In this document: piece by piece, positions 16,574-26,378 of the stretch
Position numbering within the stretch: the first letter of the stretch is position 1
How the letters are laid out: each line of letters opens with the position of its first letter
Assembly: GCF_900176415.1 (NCBI RefSeq)
Contig: NZ_FWXO01000001.1
Span: 612,775-676,774 of the forward strand
DNA from: Cellulophaga tyrosinoxydans
Lineage (GTDB): Bacteria > Bacteroidota > Bacteroidia > Flavobacteriales > Flavobacteriaceae
DNA length: 64,000 nucleotides
Direction: 5' to 3'
Position numbers and translations under genes: made by a program
Notes under the pieces: model-generated
What the model was told of the DNA's origin: nothing
The model's input: the letters and a program-made list of their open reading frames with translations, nothing else
Database searches by the model: none

Positions 16574-17899
16574 CTATTTATTTAAGATTTTTTCTTGGAT
16601 AACAACCCAGATATCATGTCCAAAAATAACCGCCATTAAACTCATAATAATTACAAATCCAATAATTTGTCCACGTTCTAAAACTTTCTCACTTGGCGCT
16701 CTACCAGAAATCATTTCATACAGTAAAAACATAACGTGACCACCATCTAATGCCGGGATAGGTAACAAGTTTACAAAAGCCAACCAAACAGAAAACATGG
16801 CTAAAAAGTTCCAGAAGAACATCCAATCAAAGGATTTAGGCATCATATCTACAATACCTATAGGTCCTCTTACCGATTTATAAGCTTCAGTTTTTGGTTT
16901 TAAAATAATTTTGAATTGTTTTATTTGTTTGGTCAATACATGTATTGTTTCTTCAAAACCCGCAGGTATCGCTGCCAAAAAGCTATAATGGTCTGTAACA
17001 CTTATATCTTCAATCATAGGGCCAACTCCAATAGTAGCATCATTACCTACGGTCATATCTAATGTTTTAGAAGCTCCATCTCTAAAAACGGTAATCGATA
17101 TTGGTTGTCCTTTTTTTGAAATAATTTCATCAACAAATTCATCCCAGTAAACAAGGCTTTCTCCATTTACTGCTTTTATTTGATCGCCAGGCATTAACCC
17201 TGCTTTAATTGCTGGTTTATTAGGCAAAAGTGTATCTATAATAGCTTTGTAACGGTACGATAAAAATCGTTTTCCTTTAGCTCCAAGCACATCTCTTATA
17301 CCTTCATCTGGAATAGGAAAAGTAACTTTTTCGCCATTTCTATCTACGGTAATGTTATCCCCCAAAAGAATATCTAACATGGCATCATCAAACTTTTTAG
17401 TTTTTATGCCATCGATAGCTAAAATTTTATCACCAGTTTTTAAACCTATACGCTCGCCAATAGAATCTACTTGTATTCCATATTTTATATGATCTGCAGG
17501 AATATAGTTATCCCCGACGGTATAAAACAATCCTGAATAAATAATCCACGCCAAGAAAAAATTAACGGTAACACCACCTAACATAATAATTAGTCGTTGC
17601 CAAGCTGGTTTGGATCGAAACTCCCATGGTTGTGGTTCTTGTTTCATTTGCTCGGTATCCATGCTTTCATCAATCATACCGGCAATCTTAACATACCCAC
17701 CAAGTGGTAACCAGCCTACACCATATTCTGTGTCTCCAATTTTTTTCTTAAAGAGTGAAAACTTAACATCAAAAAATAAGTAGAATTTTTCCACCTTAGT
17801 TTTGAAATATTTTGCTGGTATAAAATGACCTAATTCATGAAGAATTACTAGGATAGATATAATTAAAATAAAGGTCAGTAGCTTTGTGAAATAATCCAT
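16574..17899 (-). CDS. rseP: RIP metalloprotease RseP (site-2 protease)
   Basis: 441 residues, the usual RseP size. This inner-membrane zinc protease cuts transmembrane substrates such as anti-sigma factors and leftover signal peptides. The catalytic H21-E22-x-x-H25 motif (HELGH) is in the first helix, and the third ligand is in the late N-L-L-P-I-P-A-L-D-G-G-H motif at about residue 385. Two PDZ-like regions lie between, roughly residues 125-200 and 205-290 (for example K-A-G-L-M-P-G-D-Q-I). Four membrane helices are expected. It is followed at 94 nt by the tRNA-Asn gene on the same strand. Confidence 0.94.
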   Translation of the reverse strand: MDYFTKLLTFILIISILVILHELGHFIPAKYFKTKVEKFYLFFDVKFSLFKKKIGDTEYGVGWLPLGGYVKIAGMIDESMDTEQMKQEPQPWEFRSKPAWQRLIIMLGGVTVNFFLAWIIYSGLFYTVGDNYIPADHIKYGIQVDSIGERIGLKTGDKILAIDGIKTKKFDDAMLDILLGDNITVDRNGEKVTFPIPDEGIRDVLGAKGKRFLSYRYKAIIDTLLPNKPAIKAGLMPGDQIKAVNGESLVYWDEFVDEIISKKGQPISITVFRDGASKTLDMTVGNDATIGVGPMIEDISVTDHYSFLAAIPAGFEETIHVLTKQIKQFKIILKPKTEAYKSVRGPIGIVDMMPKSFDWMFFWNFLAMFSVWLAFVNLLPIPALDGGHVMFLLYEMISGRAPSEKVLERGQIIGFVIIMSLMAVIFGHDIWVVIQEKILNK

Positions 17900-17929
17900 T
17901 AAATAATTTAGTATTAGCTTTTAAAGCGC

Positions 17930-17937
17930 CAAAAGTA
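17930..17937 (-). promoter_or_regulatory. Bacteroidota -7 promoter element of rseP (TACTTTTG)
   Basis: On the minus strand the sequence reads TACTTTTG, matching TAnnTTTG, 30 nt before the rseP ATG. No -33 TTG is seen at the usual spacing. Confidence 0.45.
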
Positions 17938-18019
17938 AGCTTTTACAAGGTGTAAAAAAAGTAAAGTGTAACTCACCATAAATTTTTAAGAAATAATTAG
18001 CAGCTACACCCCTTAATCA

Positions 18020-18051
18020 TTTGAATGATAGCTCCAAGCTTAGTACCTTTG
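18020..18051 (+). promoter_or_regulatory. Bacteroidota-type promoter of the SCO1-like gene
   Basis: A -33 TTTG (18020-18023) and a -7 TACCTTTG (18044-18051) are separated by 20 nt, within the known Bacteroidota spacing. The ATG follows 10 nt later, so the leader is very short. Confidence 0.6.
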
Positions 18052-18061
18052 CAATAAAAAT

Positions 18062-18736
18062 ATGCGCTCTTTTTTTGCCAAATATAAATTTTTTGGATTG
18101 GTACTTTTAGGATTATCCATTGTGATAATGTATTTATTTTATAATGCCTTAAAGCCTAAAAAACTGCTTCCAATTTTACAGCCTGTTAATTTTAACCCAG
18201 AGCTAGTAGATTCCACTCTTTTACATGTTAAAAAATACCATACCATAGCTGATTTTTCATTAATTAATCAGAATGGCAAAACAATTACGAATGCTGATTA
18301 CCAAGATAAAATCTATATTGCTGATTTCTTTTTTACAACCTGTCCAACCATTTGCCCTATAATGACGGATAACATGGGACTTATTCAAAAAGAAATAATA
18401 AATGATGACGATGTAATGCTCCTATCGCATTCGGTAACACCGCAAATAGATTCTGTTGCTCAATTAAAAAAATATGCCTTGGAAAAAGGAGTCGTAGATA
18501 GTAAATGGAATTTAGTTACTGGCGATAAAAAAGAAATATATGATTTAGCCCGCAAATCGTATATGGCAGTAAAAACTGATGGCGATGGTGGCCCTTACGA
18601 TATGATCCATACGGAAAATTTTATTTTGGTAGACAAACAACGTAGAATTCGAGGTACTTATGACGGAACCAATCCGGAAGAAATTAAAAAACTGCTTGAA
18701 GACTTAAAGATTTTAAAAGCATCATATATTAAATAA
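18062..18736 (+). CDS. SCO1/SenC-family copper-binding thioredoxin-like protein
   Basis: 224 residues with one N-terminal membrane segment (about residues 11-29) and a periplasmic thioredoxin fold. The copper-binding motif C94-P-T-I-C98-P and the distal H183 (in M-I-H-T-E-N-F) are both present, as in Sco proteins that deliver copper to, or reduce, the CuA site of cytochrome c oxidase. An oxidase cluster is not in the window, so the client is unknown. It has its own promoter and lies 87 nt upstream of feoA on the same strand. Confidence 0.9.
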   Translation: MRSFFAKYKFFGLVLLGLSIVIMYLFYNALKPKKLLPILQPVNFNPELVDSTLLHVKKYHTIADFSLINQNGKTITNADYQDKIYIADFFFTTCPTICPIMTDNMGLIQKEIINDDDVMLLSHSVTPQIDSVAQLKKYALEKGVVDSKWNLVTGDKKEIYDLARKSYMAVKTDGDGGPYDMIHTENFILVDKQRRIRGTYDGTNPEEIKKLLEDLKILKASYIK

Positions 18737-18786
18737 TTTTTAAAATTTAATTTGATGAATACCTCGCCTGTTTGTTCTTTTTCTTT

Positions 18787-18794
18787 TACTTTTG
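18787..18794 (+). promoter_or_regulatory. Bacteroidota -7 promoter element of feoAB (TACTTTTG)
   Basis: TACTTTTG matches TAnnTTTG and lies 29 nt before the TTG start of feoA. No clear -33 TTG or Fur-type palindrome is seen nearby. Confidence 0.45.
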
Positions 18795-18823
18795 CTCTTA
18801 CTTAAAATCAATCTAAATAAAAA

Positions 18824-19069
18824 TTGATAAAAACGGTTGCAGAATTAAAGCGTGGAGAAAAGGGAATTATCAAAGAATTTGCTGATGATATTCTACCTAT
18901 AAAGCTACTAGAACTTGGTTGCTTGCCTGGTAATGAGATTGAGTTAGTGCAAATTGCACCCTTAAAAGATCCTATTTATATTAATGTAAATGGCTCTCAT
19001 ATTGCTATTCGCCGATCAATGGCAAAATTGATTGAATTAGAAATAATCGAAGACGCGCATTTACTATGA
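18824..19069 (+). CDS. feoA: FeoA-family ferrous iron transport protein
   Basis: 81 residues from TTG 18824; no ATG is available. It is a small SH3-like cytosolic protein: the pattern K-R-G-E-K-G-I-I-K-E-F, L-L-E-L-G-C-L-P-G-N-E-I and I-A-I-R-R-S-M-A-K-L-I is the FeoA fold, with the conserved A-I-R-R near the end. FeoA is thought to modulate the FeoB channel. Its stop overlaps the feoB start (ATGA, 4 nt), so the two are translationally coupled. Confidence 0.93.
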   Translation: MIKTVAELKRGEKGIIKEFADDILPIKLLELGCLPGNEIELVQIAPLKDPIYINVNGSHIAIRRSMAKLIELEIIEDAHLL

Positions 19070-21303
19070 GCAAGCAAATTAACGTAGCACTTATAGGAAA
19101 CCCCAATACGGGAAAGACTTCTGTTTTTAACCAACTTACAGGTCTGAATCAAAAAGTTGGAAATTACCCAGGCATTACTGTTGAAAAAAAAGAAGGTATC
19201 TGCAAGCTCCCACGTGGTGTAAAAGCGCATATTATAGATTTACCTGGGACTTACAGTCTTAACACCACCTCACTAGATGAAAGTGTTGCGGTAGAGTTGC
19301 TTTTAAATAAAAACGATAAGGATTACCCAGATGTTGCCGTTGTAATTGCTGATGTTGAAAACCTTAAACGTAATCTTTTACTTTTTACCCAAATTAAAGA
19401 CCTTAGAATACCCACAATCTTGGTCATAAATATGGCAGATAGAATGTCTCGGAAAGGTATTTCTATAGATATTGAGCTACTAGAAGAAAAGCTAAATACC
19501 AAGATAGCACTAGTTAGTACTAGAAAAAATGTAGGTATTGACCATCTAAAAGAACTTATTTCTGATTACAAAAGTCTTTCTATTAGCCCTAATATAGATA
19601 CGACCGTTATTGCCCCTGAATATTTTGAACGTTTAAAAACCACGTTCCCCAAAGAAGATCTTTATAAACTGTGGTTGGTTATTACACAAGATGTAAACTT
19701 TATGCCGATTGAAAAGAATCTTTTTCAAAACGCGACCTCTTTTGCTACAAAGTCCAAACCAGAGTTAAAACGCCTACAACAAAAAGAAACCATTTTAAGG
19801 TATCAATTTATTAATGGCATTTTAAAGCAAGCCCATAAAATAGATCTTAATGCTGCAAAAGGACTTAGAGCTACATTGGATAAAATATTAACACATAAAG
19901 TTTTTGGGTATCTTATTTTCTTTTTAATACTGCTTACAATTTTTCAAGCTATTTATGTTTGGAGTGAATATCCTATGGATATGATCGAGAGCTTTTTTGC
20001 CAATGCAAGCGAGCTAGTTAAAAACACTTTACCACCCGGTGTTTTCACCAATTTAATAGCTGAAGGAATTCTTGCTGGCATTGGAGGTATTGTTATATTT
20101 ATTCCGCAAATTGCTTTCTTATTTCTATTTATTGCCTTGTTAGAAGAAACTGGCTATATGAGCCGTGTGGTTTTTTTAATGGATCGCATTATGCGTCAAT
20201 TTGGTTTAAGTGGCAAAAGTATTGTTCCCTTAATTTCAGGAACCGCATGTGCAATTCCAGCAATTATGGCGACCAGAACTATAGAAAACTGGAAAGAAAG
20301 ATTAATAACCATATTAGTAACGCCTTTTACTACTTGCTCCGCTCGTTTACCCGTTTATTTAATTATCATTGGTCTTGTTATTCCAGAAGGTCGTTTTATT
20401 GGTCTTAGCTATCAAGCATTAACTTTAATGTTACTGTATCTTATTGGGTTCTTTACAGCAATTTTTTCCGCAATGATTTTAAATAAGATTCTTAAAATCA
20501 AAAGCAAAACATTTTTTGTGGTAGAAATGCCTAACTATAAGCTTCCTTTAGTAAAAAATGTAGCCTATACCGTACTTGAAAAAACCAAAAGTTTTGTGTT
20601 TGGAGCCGGTAAAATAATCTTAGCCATTTCAATAATTTTATGGTTTTTAGGCTCTAATGGTATTTCTGATGATTTTAAAAATGCTGAACAAATTGTAGAA
20701 AACAGAATTACAAATCAAGGCTTAACGAAGTTCAATTCCGATGCTTTGGAAATAGATATGGCAAACTATGAACTTGCTTTAAAAGATAGTGTTGCAAATA
20801 AAACCAATACAATATCTAACTTGGCAATACAAGACTCTGTTGCTAAAAAATACACCGAATTATTCGAACGTGCAAAAAGGCAGGAAATAGCAAGTTATAA
20901 ATTAGAAAACTCCTATATGGGTTATATGGGAAAGGCAATAACTCCAATTGTTGAGCCCTTAGGCTATGATTGGAAAATAGGCATAGCGGTATTAACATCT
21001 TTTGCTGCGAGAGAAGTATTTGTAGGCACATTGGCTACCATTTATAGTGTAGGTAGTGATGAAGAAGATACGATAACTAATAGAATGGCAGCCGAGGTTA
21101 ACCCAAAAACTCAGAAACCTTTATTTAATTTGGCCTCAGGAATTTCATTGTTATTATTTTATGCTTTTGCTATGCAATGTGCCAGTACTTTAGCCATTGT
21201 AAAAAGAGAGACAAATTCTTGGAAATGGCCTTTAGGTCAACTAGTTTTTATGAGTGTTTTTGCGTATATTATAGCTTTTATCGCTTATCAAATTTTAAAG
21301 TAA
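19066..21303 (+). CDS. feoB: FeoB ferrous iron transporter
   Basis: 745 residues. The N-terminal G domain has G1 (G11-N-P-N-T-G-K-T18), G2 (G-I-T-V), G3 (D-L-P-G-T-Y) and G4 (N-M-A-D). From about residue 270 there are two Gate-type membrane halves. Each contains the family's cysteine: S-G-T-A-C-A-I-P-A in the first, followed by T-T-C-S-A-R-L-P-V-Y; and F-A-M-Q-C-A-S-T-L-A in the last. It imports Fe2+ across the inner membrane using GTP-driven gating. Between the fifth and sixth helices of the core there is a charged, helical, roughly 90-residue extra-membrane stretch (about residues 535-625). It forms an operon with feoA and a small Cys-rich gene. Confidence 0.95.
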   Translation: MSKQINVALIGNPNTGKTSVFNQLTGLNQKVGNYPGITVEKKEGICKLPRGVKAHIIDLPGTYSLNTTSLDESVAVELLLNKNDKDYPDVAVVIADVENLKRNLLLFTQIKDLRIPTILVINMADRMSRKGISIDIELLEEKLNTKIALVSTRKNVGIDHLKELISDYKSLSISPNIDTTVIAPEYFERLKTTFPKEDLYKLWLVITQDVNFMPIEKNLFQNATSFATKSKPELKRLQQKETILRYQFINGILKQAHKIDLNAAKGLRATLDKILTHKVFGYLIFFLILLTIFQAIYVWSEYPMDMIESFFANASELVKNTLPPGVFTNLIAEGILAGIGGIVIFIPQIAFLFLFIALLEETGYMSRVVFLMDRIMRQFGLSGKSIVPLISGTACAIPAIMATRTIENWKERLITILVTPFTTCSARLPVYLIIIGLVIPEGRFIGLSYQALTLMLLYLIGFFTAIFSAMILNKILKIKSKTFFVVEMPNYKLPLVKNVAYTVLEKTKSFVFGAGKIILAISIILWFLGSNGISDDFKNAEQIVENRITNQGLTKFNSDALEIDMANYELALKDSVANKTNTISNLAIQDSVAKKYTELFERAKRQEIASYKLENSYMGYMGKAITPIVEPLGYDWKIGIAVLTSFAAREVFVGTLATIYSVGSDEEDTITNRMAAEVNPKTQKPLFNLASGISLLLFYAFAMQCASTLAIVKRETNSWKWPLGQLVFMSVFAYIIAFIAYQILK

Positions 21304-21304
21304 A

Positions 21305-21448
21305 ATGGATACACTACAAAACATATTGCTCTTTATCACTTTAGGCATTGCTGTAGGATATATAGTTAAAAAATTCTTCTTGCCAAAAAAATTCAGCGTT
21401 ACCAAAAAACAAAAAAGTTGTGGTTCTAGTGATTGCGGGTGCCATTAA
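21305..21448 (+). CDS. FeoB-associated Cys-rich small membrane protein
   Basis: 47 residues, starting 1 nt after the feoB stop. One membrane helix (about residues 5-22) is followed by a basic stretch and the tail K-S-C-G-S-S-D-C-G-C-H, with three cysteines and a terminal histidine. This matches the small FeoB-associated Cys-rich membrane proteins found after feoB in many anaerobes and Bacteroidota, suggested to assist iron delivery much as FeoC does. The spacing and motif make it a real gene despite its size. Confidence 0.88.
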   Translation: MDTLQNILLFITLGIAVGYIVKKFFLPKKFSVTKKQKSCGSSDCGCH

Positions 21449-21667
21449 AGTCAATACCCTTTTATTTAAATAAAATTAACTTTTAGGCAACCTTTTACTT
21501 CTCAAATACGTCTTATTCTACAAACAAGACAATGTTACTATTTTTTCTGTTTTGCATAATCAAACAGTTAAATAAGTATTAAATACATCATAACAAAAAC
21601 TAAAACACACCCTTTTTGTTCTTTGCACATTCTTTTTTTGCTAAGAACAATCAACAAATCTATTTGT

Positions 21668-23203
21668 ATGAATACTAAAACTACTTTCTTTTTTCTTTTA
21701 GCATCTATTTTAAATTTTACAAATCAATACGGGCAAACGGTAAGTGCAAGAATTCTAGATTCCATTTCCAAAGAGCCTGTGCCTTTTGCAACCATACAAT
21801 TTGCAGAAAATAGTGGCGTAATTTCGAATAGTGAAGGGATGTTTAGTGTTATACTAAACGCTCCGAAAGTAGCTACCGATTCATTGATTATTTCATGTAT
21901 GGGATACAAAACTTATAAAACACTACTTAAACAATTTAAGGATAGCGTAGTGCATTTGTCCCCTCAAAACATAACACTTAAAAACGTTGTTGTAACCAAT
22001 AAAAATTATAGCGCTGAAGAATTAATAGATTTGGTTAAAGATAATATGGATAAAAATTACAACACCTCTTTAACCCAAAAACGATTGTTTTTTCGAGATC
22101 ATTATCATCAATACATCAATAGAACCAATTACTCCGATTTTGAATCTACTATTGAAGCCTTTGATAAGAAATTTGTAGATAACTTACTAAATTCCGTACC
22201 TAAGAGCAGTGATTATTATACAGAAACACTTGCTGATTTATATGGAGATTTCACCAAAGACAAGCAAAAGATTTCGGTGATAAAAGCATCAAAAATGTAT
22301 GATAAAAACAAAGAGCTCGATTTTGAAATATTGGAAAAGAAATTAGAAAAAATTCTGCATGATAATGTAAAACCAGACTCATACCTAAAAGTTAAATCTG
22401 GTATTTTCGGAACTAAAATAGACAATGATGAACTTTTTGGAAACCAAATAGATTCTACTGATGTTGATGCGTTGAACAAAAAATTGGAGGAAGAGAAAAA
22501 AAGAAAAGAGAATGAAAAATTATACTTTGCCAATGGCAGAAAAAGAAGAATTTCAAATTTACTTGAAGATCTTTTTTTCATGGATGACTCCAACCTAAAT
22601 TTTATTTCTAAATCTAGAAAATACGATTTCGCAATACAAGAATTAACTTATTTGGGTAATGATGTGGTCTACGTAGTAAATTTTAAACCAGACGGAGGCG
22701 CCGATTACAAAGGAACCCTTTACATTAATGCCGATGATTTTGCCATAATGCGTGTAGACTATGAAAATGTAAAATCTTTAAAAACCTTTAAATTATTAGG
22801 TGTTTTCATGAACGAATATTTAGATAAAGGAAAAATGATTTTCTATAAAGATGCCAAAGGTAAGTACAACTTAAGGTATCTTGAAAAAGAGCATGGTGGT
22901 ATGGCAGGAGCAAAAAGACCTTTAAAAATTATAGAGTTTAATAAAGTGGTAAAAGGTAAAAACAGACAGAATGAGTTATCATTAAAATTTGATGCTGCTG
23001 CCACAAATATTAATAAATATGAAATTGTAATCTACGATACTCAAGATATCGACAATTCAAAGTTTGATGGTTTAAAAGAAGACAATACCATTATACCAAC
23101 GTATTTAGCTAATTACGATCCTGAATTTTGGAAAGGACACACCATAATTGAACCCAACAAAGCTATTAAAGCCTTTACTGCTACAGAGGAAATAACAGAG
23201 TAA
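21668..23203 (+). CDS. Secreted protein with N-terminal CarboxypepD_reg-like domain
   Basis: 511 residues from ATG 21668; an in-frame start 45 nt upstream would place 15 extra residues before the signal peptide. The signal peptide is cleaved near Q-Y-G-Q. Residues about 25-100 form a carboxypeptidase regulatory-like beta-sandwich (V-S-A-R-I-L-D-S, P-F-A-T-I-Q-F, G-M-F-S-V, D-S-L-I-I-S-C-M-G-Y-K). The remainder is a conserved region of Bacteroidota 'carboxypeptidase-like regulatory domain' proteins with no TonB plug or barrel. The function is unknown, probably in the outer-membrane or periplasmic space. It is followed by a DUF5916 gene on the same strand. Confidence 0.75.
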   Translation: MNTKTTFFFLLASILNFTNQYGQTVSARILDSISKEPVPFATIQFAENSGVISNSEGMFSVILNAPKVATDSLIISCMGYKTYKTLLKQFKDSVVHLSPQNITLKNVVVTNKNYSAEELIDLVKDNMDKNYNTSLTQKRLFFRDHYHQYINRTNYSDFESTIEAFDKKFVDNLLNSVPKSSDYYTETLADLYGDFTKDKQKISVIKASKMYDKNKELDFEILEKKLEKILHDNVKPDSYLKVKSGIFGTKIDNDELFGNQIDSTDVDALNKKLEEEKKRKENEKLYFANGRKRRISNLLEDLFFMDDSNLNFISKSRKYDFAIQELTYLGNDVVYVVNFKPDGGADYKGTLYINADDFAIMRVDYENVKSLKTFKLLGVFMNEYLDKGKMIFYKDAKGKYNLRYLEKEHGGMAGAKRPLKIIEFNKVVKGKNRQNELSLKFDAAATNINKYEIVIYDTQDIDNSKFDGLKEDNTIIPTYLANYDPEFWKGHTIIEPNKAIKAFTATEEITE

Positions 23204-23294
23204 ATTAGGTAAGTAAATGTTAATAAAACTATAAAATAGAGCCCTTAGTGTAACGATTCTTTTTGCCAATAGTCTTTCAAACATAACCAACAGT

Positions 23295-25943
23295 ATGAAA
23301 GCACTACTAATTGCAATTAGTTTAGTTTTATACCATCAAACTATATTCGCGCAGGATTCTACAGCAGTAGTTCCACAAAGAACCTATACAACACAACCAT
23401 TGTTAAATAATCCACCACCAATTATTGATGGCCTTATTGATGATGTTTCATGGGAGCTTGTAGAATGGGAAAGTGATTTTATTGAATCACGACCAGATGA
23501 AAATACGCCACCAAATCATCAAACAAAATTTAAAATTTTATACGACGAAAATTACATTTACGTAAGCTTTCGTTGTTTTGATAGCGAACCAGATAAAATT
23601 GTAAAGCGTTTATCTCGTCGAGATGGTTTTGAAGGGGATTGGGTAGCCGTATTTTTTGATAGTTATTATGACAAGCGAACAACTTTTAATTTTATAGTTA
23701 CGGCAGCAGGTGTAAAAGGTGACGAATTTTCGTCTAACAATGGCAATAATTCAGACGAAAGCTGGAATCCTATATGGTATACCAAAACAAATATTGACGA
23801 TGAAGGCTGGACTGCCGAAATGAAAATTCCATTGAGTCAATTAAAATTCGGCAAATCTGATGAACAAACATGGGGTTTGCAGGTAATGCGAAAACTGTTC
23901 CGCGAAGAAGAAAGATCTGTTTGGCAACGCATACCTCGCGATACGCCGGGTTGGGCGAGCGAATTTGGTTTATTAAAAGGTTTATTACATATAAAACCAC
24001 AAAAACAGCTGGAAATTCAGCCTTACGGCATCTCCAAATTAGAAACCTACGAGGCAGAACCAGGCAATCCTTTTAAAGATGGTAATGACAGTAAGTTTAC
24101 TGTTGGTTTAGATGCTAAAATTGGTATCACGAATGATTTAACCTTAGACCTTACTATTAATCCCGATTTTGGTCAAGTTGAAGCGGACCCCTCTGCCATT
24201 GCTCTCGATGGTTTTCAAATTTTCTTTCAAGAACAACGCCCATTTTTCGTAGAAAACAAAAATATATTTGATTATCGAGTTTCCAATTCGGAAGCTGGTA
24301 ACACTTTTGGTTCTGATAATGTGTTTTATTCAAGGCGAATAGGAAGAAGCCCGCAGGGTTATCCAAACTCTAATACAGGAGAATTTGTAGATCAACCTGA
24401 AAATACAGAAATTTTAGGAGCAGCTAAATTCAGCGGTAAAACTAAAGACGGATGGTCTATAGGGATATTAGAAAGTGTTACCGCCAAAAAATACGCGACT
24501 ATAGACAATAATGGGCAGCGCAGAAAAGAGGTTGTTGAGCCTTTAACCAATTATTTTGTTGGTAGATTACAAAAAGATTTTAATGATCGTAACACCTTTA
24601 TAGGCGGCGTTTTTACAGCCACCAATAGAAATGATCTCACGCCTAATTTAAACTTCTTACATGAGTCTGCCTATACAGGCGGTTTAGATGTAAGGCATCA
24701 ATGGAATGACCGAGATTGGTATGCAGCTGGGAATATTATTTTTAGTAGGGTTAATGGAAGCACAACAGCTATTTTAAATACTCAAGAATCTATAACTCAT
24801 TTATTTCAACGTGTAGGTGCCGATTATTTAGATTTAGACCCAAATAAAACATCATTAACTGGTACTGGCGGTAATATTCAAATAGGAAAAGTAGGTAATG
24901 GCCATTGGAAATTTGAAACAGGAGGCACTTGGCGTTCTCCTGAGTTGGAGTTAAATGATCTCGGTTTTCAAAGACAAGCAGATGATATTCGGCATTATAC
25001 ATGGGTGGGCTATCAAACCTTAAAGCCTGATAATACTTTTAGACAAGTAGGCATCAATTACAATCATTGGAGTGTATGGGATTTTGGCGGAAATCATAAT
25101 AGTCTACGTTTTAATACCAATAGTTGGCAAAACTGGAAAAACAATTGGTTTAGTAATTTAGGCTTTAATTATGCCCCAAAACAATATTCCAATTTTGCGC
25201 TTCGTGGTGGACCAAGACTAAGACTTACCCCCGAAATAGGATTTTTTAATGGCGTTGAATCTGATGGAAGAAAAAAATTGCAGTATAGCATGTTCCATTC
25301 CGGTAGCAAAGGCACTGATAATTCTTATACTAACTACAACATTGAATTTGGCGTACGCTATCAACCTATAAACGCATTAAGTATATCGGCTTATCCAGGA
25401 TATAGCACCAATAATGATCAGTTGCAATTTGTAGATAACCTAGATTTTAATGGTGCTACCAAATACATTAATGGTACCGTTGCGCAGGAAACCTTAAGCA
25501 TGTCTTTTCGACTTAATTATACCATTAACCCTAATTTAACCATTCAGTATTGGGGGCAACCTTTTATTTCCAAAGGAGTTTACACTGATTTTAAACAAGT
25601 AGTAGACCCTCTTGCCAAAACATTTAATGCTAGAATTGATACCTATGCACCAAATCAAATATCCTTTGCAAATGACATTTATGCAGTAGATGAAGATCTT
25701 GATGGCACAACAGATTATAGCTTTAATAATCCAGATTTTTCATTTACCCAATTTAGATCTAACCTTGTTGTTAGATGGGAATACAAACCTGGTTCAGAAA
25801 TATTTTTAGTTTGGTCGCAAGATTTATCTAGTAGTAGCAACCCATCAGAAGGTTTATTTAAAACATTAGAGAATAATTTATTAGGTGATATTAAGCCAAA
25901 AAATATTTTTTTACTTAAGGCCACCTACCGTTTTGTGCTATAA
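23295..25943 (+). CDS. DUF5916 protein with CBM9-like domain, outer-membrane barrel
   Basis: 882 residues. A signal peptide ends at I-F-A-Q (about residue 19). Residues about 35-230 resemble a carbohydrate-binding module 9-like sandwich (I-I-D-G-L-I-D-D-V-S-W, Y-V-S-F-R-C-F-D, W-T-A-E-M-K-I-P). The rest is DUF5916, whose D-L-T-I-N-P-D-F-G-Q-V-E-A-D-P and F-F-x-E-x-R-P-F-F-V-E blocks are strongly conserved; it is predicted to form a large barrel. It ends A-T-Y-R-F-V-L, an outer-membrane C-terminal pattern. A role in binding or passing glycans at the surface is inferred only from the domains. Its last 6 nt overlap the convergent DUF423 gene. Confidence 0.87.
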   Translation: MKALLIAISLVLYHQTIFAQDSTAVVPQRTYTTQPLLNNPPPIIDGLIDDVSWELVEWESDFIESRPDENTPPNHQTKFKILYDENYIYVSFRCFDSEPDKIVKRLSRRDGFEGDWVAVFFDSYYDKRTTFNFIVTAAGVKGDEFSSNNGNNSDESWNPIWYTKTNIDDEGWTAEMKIPLSQLKFGKSDEQTWGLQVMRKLFREEERSVWQRIPRDTPGWASEFGLLKGLLHIKPQKQLEIQPYGISKLETYEAEPGNPFKDGNDSKFTVGLDAKIGITNDLTLDLTINPDFGQVEADPSAIALDGFQIFFQEQRPFFVENKNIFDYRVSNSEAGNTFGSDNVFYSRRIGRSPQGYPNSNTGEFVDQPENTEILGAAKFSGKTKDGWSIGILESVTAKKYATIDNNGQRRKEVVEPLTNYFVGRLQKDFNDRNTFIGGVFTATNRNDLTPNLNFLHESAYTGGLDVRHQWNDRDWYAAGNIIFSRVNGSTTAILNTQESITHLFQRVGADYLDLDPNKTSLTGTGGNIQIGKVGNGHWKFETGGTWRSPELELNDLGFQRQADDIRHYTWVGYQTLKPDNTFRQVGINYNHWSVWDFGGNHNSLRFNTNSWQNWKNNWFSNLGFNYAPKQYSNFALRGGPRLRLTPEIGFFNGVESDGRKKLQYSMFHSGSKGTDNSYTNYNIEFGVRYQPINALSISAYPGYSTNNDQLQFVDNLDFNGATKYINGTVAQETLSMSFRLNYTINPNLTIQYWGQPFISKGVYTDFKQVVDPLAKTFNARIDTYAPNQISFANDIYAVDEDLDGTTDYSFNNPDFSFTQFRSNLVVRWEYKPGSEIFLVWSQDLSSSSNPSEGLFKTLENNLLGDIKPKNIFLLKATYRFVL

Positions 25944-26327
25944 AATATTTTTTAAAAATGAGTACATCAAAAGACCCCAACCTATTACTAAAAGTAAGCC
26001 TCCAATAGGGGTTATTGGACCTACAATTTTACTTTTCTTATTTTTAGAAGCATTTAAACAAAGCCAGTAAATACTGAATGAAAACAATAAAGTTCCTATA
26101 ATAAAACAATACGCAATATAGGTTTCGAGTGCCGTTGAAAAATTAAAATTATAGCCAATAACAATAAGAACAATGGCATGATACATCTGATATTTTACCC
26201 CTGTTTCAAAACTTTTTAATTGGTCTTCTGTAAACGTTTTTTTCAAAGCATGCGCTCCAAAGGCACCAAAAATAACAGCCAACATTCCGTAAAGTGCGCC
26301 AATAACTTGGGTTAAAAGAATCATCAT
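25938..26327 (-). CDS. DUF423 family membrane protein
   Basis: 129 residues with four membrane helices. The conserved opening G-A-x-x-G-M-L-A-V-I-F-G-A-F-G-A-H-A-L and the following F-E-T-G-V-K-Y-Q-M-Y-H-A are the DUF423 (YwdK-like) signature. The function is unknown. The stop codon overlaps that of the DUF5916 gene on the other strand. It lies downstream of the DUF2141 gene on the same strand. Confidence 0.88.
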   Translation of the reverse strand: MMILLTQVIGALYGMLAVIFGAFGAHALKKTFTEDQLKSFETGVKYQMYHAIVLIVIGYNFNFSTALETYIAYCFIIGTLLFSFSIYWLCLNASKNKKSKIVGPITPIGGLLLVIGWGLLMYSFLKNIL

Positions 26328-26378
26328 TTTTTAATTTTATGTAAAGATAATATGTTTACTAAAAGAAGATACAAGGCG

